Shown: positions 51,787-60,258 of the stretch, one piece after another
Position numbering within the stretch: position 1 is the first letter of the stretch
Layout: each line of letters starts with the position of its first letter
Assembly (NCBI RefSeq): GCF_900591205.1
Contig: NZ_UUPU01000094.1
Location: forward strand, 29,928 to 93,927
Origin: Pseudomonas viridiflava
GTDB taxonomy: Bacteria > Pseudomonadota > Gammaproteobacteria > Pseudomonadales > Pseudomonadaceae
Length of the DNA stretch: 64,000 nucleotides
Reading direction: 5' to 3'
Program-made: the position numbers and the translations under genes
The notes under the pieces: generated by a model
Database searches by the model: none
What the model saw: the letters and a program-made list of their open reading frames with translations, nothing else
Told to the model about the DNA's origin: nothing

Positions 51787-54210
51787 TCAGAACAACACCT
51801 TCGCCACATCCGCAAAGCGTTTGGCAAAGTGCACCGTCATGCCTTCCTTGAGGTACTCCGGCAGCTCTTCAAAGCTGCCACGGTTCGGCTCCGGCAAGAT
51901 CAACTCATGAATCTTCTGGCGCCGCGCCGCGATCACCTTCTCGCGCACCCCGCCAATCGGTAGCACATGCCCGGTCAATGTCAGTTCTCCGGTCATTGCC
52001 ACGCCTTTTTTCGGCGGCTGGTTGCGCGCCAGTGACAGCAGTGCACTGGCCATGGTCACGCCGGCACTCGGGCCGTCTTTCGGCGTGGCGCCTTCCGGCA
52101 CGTGCAAATGCACAAAGGCTTCGTCGAAGAACTTCGGATCGCCGCCGAACGACTTCAGATTCGAGCTGATGTAGCTGTAGGCGATTTCAGCGGATTCCTT
52201 CATCACTTCACCCAACTGCCCGGTGAGCTTGAAGCCGCGGTTGAGCGTGTGGATGCGCGTCGCCTCGATCGGCAACGTCGCGCCGCCCATGCTGGTCCAG
52301 GCCAGGCCCGTGATTACGCCGGTGCCGGACAGCACTTGCTCGTTGCGAAACACCGGCATGCCCAGGGAGCTTTCCAGGTCCTTGGTGCCGAGCTTGATCA
52401 CCGAGTTTGGCTCATCCAGCAGCTTGACCACCGCCTTGCGCACCAGTTTGCCCAGCTGTTTCTCCAGCTGACGCACCCCGGCTTCCCGCGCATAACCGTC
52501 GATCAATGCGCGCAAGGCGCCGTCGCTGATGGTCAGGCTGGTTTTCGCCACACCGGCTTTATCCAGCTGTTTCGGCCACAGGTGGCGTTTGGCGATGGCG
52601 ACTTTTTCTTCGGTGATATAGCCCGACAGGCGAATCACTTCCATCCGGTCCAGCAAGGGGCCGGGGATCGAGTCCAGGGTGTTGGCGGTGCACACGAACA
52701 GCACTTTGGACAGGTCCAGGCGCAGGTCCAGGTAGTGATCGAGGAATTCGACGTTCTGCTCAGGGTCGAGGGTTTCCAGCAAGGCCGAGGCCGGGTCGCC
52801 CTGGAAGCTCTGGCCCATCTTGTCGATCTCGTCGAGCATGATCACCGGGTTCATCACTTCCACATCTTTAAGTGCCTGCACCAGCTTGCCCGGCAGGGCG
52901 CCAATGTAGGTGCGGCGATGGCCCTTGATCTCCGCCTCGTCGCGCATCCCGCCGACGCTGAAACGGTAGAACGGCCGGCCCAGGGACTCGGCGATGGATT
53001 TACCGACGCTGGTCTTGCCCACCCCCGGCGGACCTACCAGCAGCACGATGGAGCCGGCGACTTCGCCTTTATAAGCGCCCACCGCGAGGAACTCGAGGAT
53101 GCGACTCTTGATGTCGTCGAGCCCCGCGTGGTGTTTATCCAGCACCTTGCGCGCATGCTTGAGGTCGAGTTTGTCCTTGCCAAACACGCCCCACGGCACT
53201 GAGGTGGCCCAGTCCAGGTAGTTGCGCGTAACCGCGTATTCCGGCGAACCCGTTTCCAGGATCGACAGCTTGTTCAATTCTTCATCAATACGTTTTTTCG
53301 CCTGGGCCGGCAGTACCTTGCCTTCCAGGCGCTGCTCGAACTGCTCGACGTCCGCACTGCGGTCGTCCTTGGTCAGCCCCAGTTCCTGCTGGATCACTTT
53401 GAGCTGTTCCTTGAGGAAGAACTCGCGCTGGTGCTCGCCGATCTTGCGGTTCACCTCGGCGGAGAGTTCTTTTTGCAGGCGCGCTACTTCAACCTCTTTG
53501 CGCAGCATCGGCAGGACTTTTTCCATGCGTTTGAGCATGGGCACGCAGTCCAGCACTTCCTGCAACTCGTTACCGGTGGCCGAGGTCAGCGCGGCGGCGA
53601 AGTCGGTGAGCGGTGACGGGTCGTTGGGGCTGAAGCGGTTGAGGTAGTTCTTCAGCTCTTCGCTATACAGCGGGTTGAGCGGCAACAGCTCCTTGATCGC
53701 GTTGATCAGCGCCATGCCATAGGCTTTGACCTCGTCGGTCGGCTCGGTGGGCTGGTGCGGGTATTCGACTTCCACCAGGTACGGCGGGCGATGGTGCTTG
53801 AGCCAGGTCTTAATGCGCACGCGGGTCAGGCCCTGGGCGACAAATTGCAGTTTGCCGTTCTCGCGGCTGGCGTGGTGCACCTTCACCAGGGTGCCGTACA
53901 GCGGCAGGCTCGAGGTGTCGAAGTGCCGTGGGTCTTCAGGCGGGGTGTCCATGAAGAACAGCGCCAGGGAGTGGTGGTCGGATTTGCTCACCAGCTCCAG
54001 GGTTTCGGCCCATGGCTCTTCATTGACGATCACCGGCAGCACTTGCGCCGGGAAGAACGGCCGATTGTGGATCGGGATGATGTAGACCTTGTCCGGCAGG
54101 TTTTGCCCAGGCAGCGCCAGGCCGGTGTTGGACGAAGTCGCGTGTTCGGCGTTTTCGGGGTCGGCGTAGTCGTTCAGGTCGTAATCAGGGAATTCTTGCT
54201 GGTCGCTCAT
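51787..54210 (-). CDS. lon: Lon-family ATP-dependent protease (AsrA-type)
   Basis: An 807-residue S16 protease. The N-terminal substrate domain and a coiled-coil stretch are followed by the AAA+ module (Walker A GPPGVGKTSVGKS; Walker B VIMLDEIDKMG) and the protease domain with the Ser-Lys dyad (PKDGPSAGVTM; Lys in GVREKVIAARRQKI). It is not next to clpX or hupB as the main Lon would be; its I42-inhibitor neighbour matches the asrA locus of P. aeruginosa, where AsrA promotes heat-shock and aminoglycoside responses. A near-consensus sigma-32 promoter precedes it. Confidence 0.93.
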   Translation of the reverse strand: MSDQQEFPDYDLNDYADPENAEHATSSNTGLALPGQNLPDKVYIIPIHNRPFFPAQVLPVIVNEEPWAETLELVSKSDHHSLALFFMDTPPEDPRHFDTSSLPLYGTLVKVHHASRENGKLQFVAQGLTRVRIKTWLKHHRPPYLVEVEYPHQPTEPTDEVKAYGMALINAIKELLPLNPLYSEELKNYLNRFSPNDPSPLTDFAAALTSATGNELQEVLDCVPMLKRMEKVLPMLRKEVEVARLQKELSAEVNRKIGEHQREFFLKEQLKVIQQELGLTKDDRSADVEQFEQRLEGKVLPAQAKKRIDEELNKLSILETGSPEYAVTRNYLDWATSVPWGVFGKDKLDLKHARKVLDKHHAGLDDIKSRILEFLAVGAYKGEVAGSIVLLVGPPGVGKTSVGKSIAESLGRPFYRFSVGGMRDEAEIKGHRRTYIGALPGKLVQALKDVEVMNPVIMLDEIDKMGQSFQGDPASALLETLDPEQNVEFLDHYLDLRLDLSKVLFVCTANTLDSIPGPLLDRMEVIRLSGYITEEKVAIAKRHLWPKQLDKAGVAKTSLTISDGALRALIDGYAREAGVRQLEKQLGKLVRKAVVKLLDEPNSVIKLGTKDLESSLGMPVFRNEQVLSGTGVITGLAWTSMGGATLPIEATRIHTLNRGFKLTGQLGEVMKESAEIAYSYISSNLKSFGGDPKFFDEAFVHLHVPEGATPKDGPSAGVTMASALLSLARNQPPKKGVAMTGELTLTGHVLPIGGVREKVIAARRQKIHELILPEPNRGSFEELPEYLKEGMTVHFAKRFADVAKVLF

Positions 54211-54240
54211 GGGGCACCTGCATAAGGAAGTATGGAGGTT

Positions 54241-54268
54241 AGATGGGGCGGCGCAGCGGTGGTTTCAA
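54241..54268 (-). promoter_or_regulatory. Sigma-32 (heat-shock) promoter of the Lon/AsrA gene
   Basis: Read on the minus strand: TTGAAA (54268-54263), a 14-base spacer, and CCCCATCT (54248-54241). This fits the RpoH consensus (TTGAAA ... CCCCATnT) almost exactly. It would start the mRNA about 24 bases before the ATG, leaving room for an AGGTG ribosome site. Confidence 0.75.
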
Positions 54269-54325
54269 TGGTGGGAGGCAGATAGCAACATATTGCATAA
54301 AATTTTCGAAGGCGCCGTCTTATCC

Positions 54326-54417
54326 CTGTGGGAGATGGCTTACCTGCGATGGCAGTGTGTCAGTTGATGAGGATGTGGCTGATGCGCCGCTATCGCAGGC
54401 AAGCCAGCTCCCACATT
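54326..54417. repeat. REP-type inverted repeat pair
   Basis: Left arm from 54326 (CTGTGGGAGATGGCTTACCT..) and inverted right arm 54391-54417, between lon and the GntR gene. Confidence 0.8.
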
Positions 54418-54432
54418 TTGTATTGCGTACGG

Positions 54433-55422
54433 TCAGCTGATTTTGTGCAGGTAGGCGGGCAAGGGCTGCTCCGGCAGTACCGAAAGCACCTTGAGGCGCT
54501 GCAGCATTCGTTGCCGAGCCCGCTGCAGATGCTCACGCAGGTTCAGCGCGGCGGCATCAAAGGCCCCATGCAGCAACAGCTCCAGAATCAGGCGATGTTC
54601 GGCGAGCATGGCCGGATCAGCACCGATCCCCAGCAAGCGGTAGAAAATCCGGCTGATGATCATCGGGCTCTGGCCTTGACGGATCAGCGCGGCGATCTTG
54701 CGGTTTTGCAGGCCGGCCAGGCAGCGCTGGTGCAAATCCTCTTCGATCTGCTCGATGGCTTCCAGGCTGCAATGAGGGCTTTCCTGGGCCTCCAGTACGC
54801 GCTGCAACATGGCTTCGAGCAGTTCGCGGTCGAGGTTCGGTGCGCTCTGGCGCAAGGCTTCGGGCTCAAGGCAGGCGCGCAGTTCGTAGTCTTCGGTGAC
54901 TTCCCGCGCCGTCAAAGGCCCGGCCAACCATTGGGAGTAGGGCTCTTTTTCCACCAGGCCACGGTCGCGCAGGCGCATCAGCGCTTCGCGCACCACGGCG
55001 CGGCTGACGCCATAGTGGTCGGCGGCGGCTTGTTCATCCAGGCGGTAATGGCCGAAAGCAATGCAGGTGGACAGCGCCGCGCCGATTTCATCGACGATCC
55101 GCTCGCCCAGCGGCCGCGTGTCCACCAGCTCATCTTCGCCGTTCAGACCCAGGTGCGCATGGCTCAGGGGCAGGCGCAGCGGCTCCATGGCCAGGCCCTC
55201 GGGGTTGATCAGGTAACCCCGGCCGTTGAAGCGGCAGATCAAGCCTTCTGCGTGCAGCAGGTCCAGCGCCTTGCGCACCGGTACGCGGCTGGTGCCGAAC
55301 AATTCGGCCAACGGCGCTTCCAGCAGGACCAGCCCGTGCCGGGCGGTGCCGTTGACGATCGCGTCACGCAACAGCTGGTGAATCATCGCGTAACGGGAGG
55401 CCGAGGCGGACACTGCTTTCAT
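54433..55422 (-). CDS. GntR-family regulator with two winged-helix domains
   Basis: A 329-residue regulator. The first winged helix is near residues 10-65 (APLAELFGTSRVPVRKALDL), a second near 105-165 (EQAAADHYGVSRAVVREALM), and a helical FCD-type effector domain follows. Most FCD regulators have one HTH. It diverges from the amidase operon, its likely target, with two AT-rich palindromes in between. Start at 55422 (MKAVSASASR) chosen; a longer frame to 55503 lacks support. The effector is unknown, presumably a substrate of the cluster. Confidence 0.85.
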   Translation of the reverse strand: MKAVSASASRYAMIHQLLRDAIVNGTARHGLVLLEAPLAELFGTSRVPVRKALDLLHAEGLICRFNGRGYLINPEGLAMEPLRLPLSHAHLGLNGEDELVDTRPLGERIVDEIGAALSTCIAFGHYRLDEQAAADHYGVSRAVVREALMRLRDRGLVEKEPYSQWLAGPLTAREVTEDYELRACLEPEALRQSAPNLDRELLEAMLQRVLEAQESPHCSLEAIEQIEEDLHQRCLAGLQNRKIAALIRQGQSPMIISRIFYRLLGIGADPAMLAEHRLILELLLHGAFDAAALNLREHLQRARQRMLQRLKVLSVLPEQPLPAYLHKIS

Positions 55423-55545
55423 CGGATTCTCTGAGCGGGGTTGGACGATGGCCGGGGATTCTCTCATAGATGCGCCTGTCACTCTGCGCCACATCGGCGG
55501 CACTTTTTTGGGGCCTCAAATGCCGGAATGTTACTTTTCTGCACC

Positions 55546-55578
55546 AAAATGTACTTATTAATAAAAGATACATTATTT
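55546..55578. promoter_or_regulatory. Candidate GntR operator 1
   Basis: AAAATGTACTT at 55546-55556 and an inverted, weaker copy (GATACATTATTT) at the right edge, around an AT-rich centre. The same arm sequence recurs in operator 2. Confidence 0.45.
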
Positions 55579-55590
55579 CATTGGAGGCTC

Positions 55591-55686
55591 ATGGCCCACG
55601 CTGTGCAAGCTTTTTTTCTCAACCTTCAGACCATCTATCCCGTAGCTCTGAGCGGTATCACTGGAACTCACACAGTGGCGTGCTGA
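55591..55686 (+). CDS. Possible 31-residue leader or small protein
   Basis: ATG at 55591 is preceded by TTGGAGG with five-base spacing, a better ribosome site than many genes here. The product begins MAHAVQAFFLNLQTIYPVAL and ends at 55686. It lies between the two candidate operators, upstream of the amidase. It may be a leader peptide or chance; no homologue is known to me. Confidence 0.25.
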   Translation: MAHAVQAFFLNLQTIYPVALSGITGTHTVAC

Positions 55687-55712
55687 CAGACTGGCACGAA
55701 ATCTGCCTTTGT

Positions 55713-55743
55713 AAAATGTACATTTTATTAATATGTACGTTTT
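55713..55743. promoter_or_regulatory. Candidate GntR operator 2
   Basis: AAAATGTACAT and inverted ATATGTACGTTTT flank a short AT centre just before the amidase ribosome site. The arms match operator 1. Confidence 0.5.
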
Positions 55744-55758
55744 ATGAGGGTCATCCCG

Positions 55759-57090
55759 ATGTCAGACGCCACTTCAATGGCCGAGGATTTCGCCAGCGGT
55801 CGCAGCGACCCGGTGCAAGCCCTCGAGCAGGCGCTCGATAAGGCCAGCCTCGTCCCGGCGGTCTTTATCAGCCTGACCGCCGAGCGCGCCCGCCGTGAAG
55901 CCGAAGCGGCTGCCGCCCGCTGGCGTGCCGGCCAGCCCTTGAGCGTGTTCGATGGCGTGCCCCTGGCCTGGAAAGACCTGTTCGACGTGGCCGGCAGCAT
56001 CACCACCGCCGGCGCCGCGTATCGCCGCAACGCGCCAGCCGCGTTGCTGGATGCGCCGAGCGTGGGCCTGTTGTGCCGCGCCGGGATGGTCAGCGTCGGC
56101 AAGACCAACCTCAGCGAACTGGCCTATTCCGGGCTGGGCCTGAACCCGCATTTCGGCACGCCGCACAACCCGCATGGCCGTGACCAGCCGCGTATTCCCG
56201 GTGGTTCGTCGTCCGGTTCGGCGGTGGCGGTGGCTGCCGATATCGTCCCCATCGCCATGGGCACCGACACCGCCGGTTCCATCCGCATTCCCGCCGCCCT
56301 CAACGGCCTGGTGGGTTATCGCAGCAGCAGCCGACGCTACAGCCGCGACGGCGTATTCCCGTTGGCCCGCACCCTCGACAGCCTCGGCCCGCTCAGCCGC
56401 AGTGTGCGCGATGCGCTGACCATCGACGACTTGCTCCACGGCCGCACGCAAACCCACAGCGCCCGCAGCCTGAAGGGCCAGCGCCTAGTGCTTGAGCAAG
56501 GGGCGCTGGAAGATATCGAACCGGCCGTGCGCAACAATTTGCTGCGAGCCATGGAGCAACTCAAGGCCGCTGGTGCGCTGGTCGAGGTGCGACCGTGCGC
56601 GACCTTCCAGGCCACCCTGGACCTGATCAAGCAGCAGGGCTGGCTCGGTTCCTTCGAGGCTTTCGCCTTGCACGAAGCTTTGCTCGACAGCCGCGATGCC
56701 GAGCAACTCGACCCACGGGTGCGCCGCCGCCTTGAGGCAGCGCGCTCGCTGCCGGCCAGCCAGCTAATCGCCCTGACCGATGCGCGCCGCCGCCTGCAAC
56801 AACACCTGATCGGTGACCTCGATGGCGCGATTCTGATCACCCCCACCGTCGCCCATGTCGCGCCGGCCCTGGCACCGCTGGAAGCCGATGACGCGCTGTT
56901 CGTCAGCACCAACCTCGCCACTCTGCGCCTGACCATGCCCGGCAGTTTGCTCGACATGCCCGGCGTCAGCCTGCCCAGTGGCCGCGATGCCCTGGGTTTA
57001 CCGACCGGTTTGCTGCTCAGCGCCCCCAGTGGTGAAGACGCACGCTTGCTCAGGGCCGCGCTGTCGGTCGAAACCGCACTCACTCTTTAA
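55759..57090 (+). CDS. Amidase (amidase-signature family)
   Basis: A 443-residue hydrolase with the Ser-cisSer-Lys triad: Lys in LAWKDLFD (about 72), the cis-Ser in IPGGSSSGSAVAVA (about 150-152) and the nucleophile in GTDTAGSIRIPAA (about 174). It hydrolyses a carboxamide to acid and ammonia. The ATG at 55759 has GAGGG eight bases upstream; an ATG at 55744 lies on the edge of the operator. First gene of the cluster and 12 bases before the deacetylase-like gene. Substrate unknown. Confidence 0.88.
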   Translation: MSDATSMAEDFASGRSDPVQALEQALDKASLVPAVFISLTAERARREAEAAAARWRAGQPLSVFDGVPLAWKDLFDVAGSITTAGAAYRRNAPAALLDAPSVGLLCRAGMVSVGKTNLSELAYSGLGLNPHFGTPHNPHGRDQPRIPGGSSSGSAVAVAADIVPIAMGTDTAGSIRIPAALNGLVGYRSSSRRYSRDGVFPLARTLDSLGPLSRSVRDALTIDDLLHGRTQTHSARSLKGQRLVLEQGALEDIEPAVRNNLLRAMEQLKAAGALVEVRPCATFQATLDLIKQQGWLGSFEAFALHEALLDSRDAEQLDPRVRRRLEAARSLPASQLIALTDARRRLQQHLIGDLDGAILITPTVAHVAPALAPLEADDALFVSTNLATLRLTMPGSLLDMPGVSLPSGRDALGLPTGLLLSAPSGEDARLLRAALSVETALTL

Positions 57091-57102
57091 GGAGAACACC
57101 CT

Positions 57103-57981
57103 ATGGCTAAAGACATCCTCTGTGCATTTGGCGTCGACGTAGACGCCGTCGCCGGCTGGCTCGGTTCCTACGGCGGCGAAGACTCGCCCGATGACATTTC
57201 CCGTGGCCTGTTCGCCGGTGAAATCGGCGCGCCGCGTCTGCTCAAACTGTTCGAGCGCTATGGCTTGCGCACCACCTGGTTTATCCCCGGCCACTCGATG
57301 GAAACCTTCCCCGAGCAAATGAAGGCCGTCGCTGACGCCGGCCACGAAATCGGTGTGCACGGCTACAGCCACGAAAACCCGATTGCGATGACGGCCGAGC
57401 AGGAAGAAATCGTCCTCGACAAGTCCATCGAACTGATCACCCAGGTCACCGGCAAACGCCCCACCGGCTACGTCGCGCCGTGGTGGGAATTCAGCAAGGT
57501 CACTAACGAGCTGCTGCTGAAAAAAGGCATCAAGTACGACCACAGCCTGATGCACAACGACTTCCACCCCTACTACGTGCGCAAGGGGGATAGCTGGACC
57601 AAGATCGACTACAGCCAGCACCCCGACACCTGGATGAAACCTCTGGTGCGCGGCGAAGAAACCGACCTGGTGGAGATCCCGGCCAACTGGTATCTCGACG
57701 ACCTGCCGCCGATGATGTTCATCAAAAAAGCCCCCAACAGCCACGGTTTCGTCAACCCGCGTCACCTCGAAGAGATGTGGCGCGACCAGTTCGACTGGGT
57801 CTACCGCGAGCACGAACACGCGGTGTTCACCATGACTATCCACCCCGACGTGTCCGGCCGCCCGCAAGTGCTGTTGATGCTTGAGCGCCTGATCGAACAC
57901 ATCCAGAGCCATGCCGGCGTGCGCTTCGTCACCTTCGACGAAATCGCCGACGACTTTATCCGCCGCCAACCGCGTACCTGA
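57103..57981 (+). CDS. Polysaccharide-deacetylase-fold hydrolase (HpPgdA/cyclic-imidase-like)
   Basis: A 292-residue NodB-fold metal hydrolase, strikingly similar in length and sequence to Helicobacter pylori PgdA (HP0310): KDILCAFGVDVDAVAGWLGS at the N-terminus, metal residues Asp12/Asp14, His86 and His90 (VHGYSHENP), and VAPWWEFSKVTNELLLKKG. It has no signal peptide, so it acts in the cytoplasm and is unlikely to trim peptidoglycan. The gene neighbours (amidase, carrier, SDRs) favour hydrolysis of a small cyclic amide or imide. The link to imidase activity is inference. Confidence 0.85.
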   Translation: MAKDILCAFGVDVDAVAGWLGSYGGEDSPDDISRGLFAGEIGAPRLLKLFERYGLRTTWFIPGHSMETFPEQMKAVADAGHEIGVHGYSHENPIAMTAEQEEIVLDKSIELITQVTGKRPTGYVAPWWEFSKVTNELLLKKGIKYDHSLMHNDFHPYYVRKGDSWTKIDYSQHPDTWMKPLVRGEETDLVEIPANWYLDDLPPMMFIKKAPNSHGFVNPRHLEEMWRDQFDWVYREHEHAVFTMTIHPDVSGRPQVLLMLERLIEHIQSHAGVRFVTFDEIADDFIRRQPRT

Positions 57982-58008
57982 CACTCACCCACCCCCGAGG
58001 CGCGATTT

Positions 58009-59349
58009 ATGTCCATCTACAACAAGCTTGACCTGACTGGCTGGAAACCCCGGCAACTGACGTCCCAGGAAGTGCGCTTCGCTACCTGGATCGCGTTTTT
58101 CGCCTGGGTGTTTGCGGTGTATGACTTCATCCTGTTCGGCACCTTGCTGCCGGAGATCGGCCGGCATTTTGGCTGGGGTGAGGTGGAGCAAGCTGAGATC
58201 GCAACCTGGGTGGCGGTGGGCACGGCGGTGGTCGCGTTTGCCATTGGCCCTGTCGTCGACAAATTGGGCCGGCGCAAAGGGATTATCTTCACCGTGGCCG
58301 GTTCCGCGCTGTGCTCGGCACTGACCGCAATCGGCGGGGCGTGGGGTAAGTCGCCGCTGATTCTGATTCGTTCGTTGGGTGGCCTGGGCTATGCCGAGGA
58401 AACCGTCAACGCCACGTATCTGAGCGAGCTGTACGGCGCCTCCGAAGACCCGCGCCTGACCAAGCGTCGCGGTTTCATCTACAGCCTGGTACAGGGCGGC
58501 TGGCCGGTCGGTGCGTTGATCGCCGCCGGTTTGACCGCGCTGTTGCTGCCGATCATCGGCTGGCAGGGCTGCTTCATCTTCGCCGCGATCCCGGCCGTGG
58601 TGATCGCGATCATGGCGCGCAAGCTCAAGGAGAGCCCGCAGTTCCAGATCCACCAGCGCATCAGCCAACTGCGTAAAAGTGGCGCGGTGAGCGAAGCGCA
58701 AAACGTCGCCGTGACTTACGGCGTGGACTATGACGAACACAGCAAGGCCGGCCTCAAAGCCGCCTTCCGCGGCCCGGCTCGCCGCGCCACGCTGGTGATC
58801 GGCGCCGCGCTGTTGCTCAACTGGGCGGCGATCCAGGTGTTCAGCGTATTGGGCACCTCGGTGATCGTCAGCGTGCACCACATCTCGTTCGAGAACTCGC
58901 TGATCATTCTCGTGCTGTCGAACCTGGTGGGTTACTGCGGCTACCTCACACACGGCTGGATGGGCGACAAGATTGGCCGTCGCAATGTCATCGGCCTGGG
59001 CTGGATGCTCGGCGGGCTGTCGTTTGCCGGGATGCTGTTCGGCCCAAGCAATATGCCGATGGTGGTCGGGCTGTACAGCCTGGGCCTGTTCTTCCTGATC
59101 GGGCCGTACTCGGCGGCGCTGTTCTTTATCAGCGAGAGTTTCCCCACCAGCATCCGCGCCACCGGTGGCGCGATCATCCATGCCATGGGCCCGATTGGTG
59201 CGGTTGTCGCAGGTTTTGGCGCGACCCAGGTGTTGTCCGCCGGCAGCGACTGGCAGACCGCCGCGCTGTGGTTCGGCGCGCTGCCGTGCTTCCTGTCTGG
59301 CGCCCTGATGTTTGCCGCACGCCATGTGCGTCCGGAAACTGTTCAGTAA
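58009..59349 (+). CDS. MFS transporter (metabolite:H+ symporter type)
   Basis: A 446-residue 12-helix permease of the sugar/aromatic-acid symporter branch: VVDKLGRRKGIIF between helices 2 and 3, the repeat GDKIGRRNVIGLG in the second half. A large loop separates the halves (residues about 215-260). It is in the operon between the deacetylase-like gene and the first SDR, so it most likely imports the cluster's substrate. No known substrate signature. Confidence 0.88.
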   Translation: MSIYNKLDLTGWKPRQLTSQEVRFATWIAFFAWVFAVYDFILFGTLLPEIGRHFGWGEVEQAEIATWVAVGTAVVAFAIGPVVDKLGRRKGIIFTVAGSALCSALTAIGGAWGKSPLILIRSLGGLGYAEETVNATYLSELYGASEDPRLTKRRGFIYSLVQGGWPVGALIAAGLTALLLPIIGWQGCFIFAAIPAVVIAIMARKLKESPQFQIHQRISQLRKSGAVSEAQNVAVTYGVDYDEHSKAGLKAAFRGPARRATLVIGAALLLNWAAIQVFSVLGTSVIVSVHHISFENSLIILVLSNLVGYCGYLTHGWMGDKIGRRNVIGLGWMLGGLSFAGMLFGPSNMPMVVGLYSLGLFFLIGPYSAALFFISESFPTSIRATGGAIIHAMGPIGAVVAGFGATQVLSAGSDWQTAALWFGALPCFLSGALMFAARHVRPETVQ

Positions 59350-59359
59350 GGAGTTATTG

Positions 59360-60121
59360 ATGAGCCGTAAAGTTGCCTTGATTACCGGTGCCGCCAGCGG
59401 CATCGGCCAAGCCCTTGCCGTGGCCTATGCCCGGGTTGGCGTGGCGGTGGTGGGCGGGTATTACCCAGCCGACCCGCATGACCCGCAAACCACCGTTGCC
59501 TTGGTAGAAGAGGCCGGCGGCGAGTGCCTGATGCTGGCGCTGGACGTGGGCGATACCGCTTCGGTAGACGCCTTGGCCGCCCAGGCCGTGGAGCATTTTG
59601 GCCGCCTCGATTACGCGGTGGCCAACGCCGGCCTGCTGCGGCGTGCGCCGTTGCTGGAGATGACCGATGAGCTGTGGAACGAGATGCTCAATGTCGACCT
59701 GACGGGGGTGATGCGCACCTTCCGAGCGGCGGCTCGGCATATGGGCGAGGGCGGCGCGCTGGTGGCGATTTCGTCAATTGCCGGCGGCGTGTATGGCTGG
59801 CAGGAACACAGCCATTACGCGGCCGCCAAGGCCGGTGTGCCGGGGTTGTGCCGGTCGCTGGCGGTGGAATTGGCGCCCCGGGGAATCCGCTGCAACGCGG
59901 TGATTCCCGGGTTGATCGAGACGCCGCAGTCGCTGGATGCGAAGAACTCGCTGGGGCCTGAGGGTTTGGCCAAGGCGGCGCGCGCGATCCCCTTGGGGCG
60001 GGTAGGGCGGGCCGATGAAGTGGCGTCTCTGGTGCAGTTTTTGACCAGTGAGGCGTCGAGTTATCTGACCGGGCAGAGCATCGTCATCGACGGCGGCCTG
60101 ACCGTGCGCTGGCCGGACTGA
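59360..60121 (+). CDS. Short-chain dehydrogenase/reductase, first copy
   Basis: A 253-residue SDR: cofactor motif TGAASGIGQA, NAG motif (VANAGLL), catalytic Ser in VAISSIAGG and YxxxK in HYAAAKAG. AAGGAG ribosome site 7 bases before the ATG; 10 bases after the MFS gene. It probably oxidises a hydroxyl made in the pathway. Substrate and NAD(P) preference cannot be told. Confidence 0.88.
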   Translation: MSRKVALITGAASGIGQALAVAYARVGVAVVGGYYPADPHDPQTTVALVEEAGGECLMLALDVGDTASVDALAAQAVEHFGRLDYAVANAGLLRRAPLLEMTDELWNEMLNVDLTGVMRTFRAAARHMGEGGALVAISSIAGGVYGWQEHSHYAAAKAGVPGLCRSLAVELAPRGIRCNAVIPGLIETPQSLDAKNSLGPEGLAKAARAIPLGRVGRADEVASLVQFLTSEASSYLTGQSIVIDGGLTVRWPD

Positions 60122-60139
60122 TTCAACTCGATCTACAAG

Positions 60140-60230
60140 TGTGGGAGCGGGCTTGCTCGCGAAAGCGCCGTGTCAGTCGATGCATCTGTTACTGGCCCAC
60201 CGTATTCGCGAGCAAGCCCGCTCCCACATT
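60140..60230. repeat. REP pair inside the catabolic cluster
   Basis: Arms from 60140 (TGTGGGAGCGGGCTTGCTCG..) and, inverted, to 60230. It lies between the two SDR genes and could set different mRNA levels for the two halves of the cluster. Confidence 0.82.
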
Positions 60231-60258
60231 GGAACTGTGTTTGCCTAAGGAGATTTGT

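Larger units (their letters stand above)
55423..55758. other. Divergent regulatory region of the catabolic cluster
   Basis: 336 bases, locally AT-rich. It holds two AATGTAC-type palindromes and a 31-codon reading frame with a strong ribosome site, both listed separately. No other gene was seen. Confidence 0.6.

Noticed and set aside
57103..57981. Peptidoglycan deacetylase acting on the wall
   Set aside because: No signal peptide or membrane anchor, and the neighbours are catabolic.
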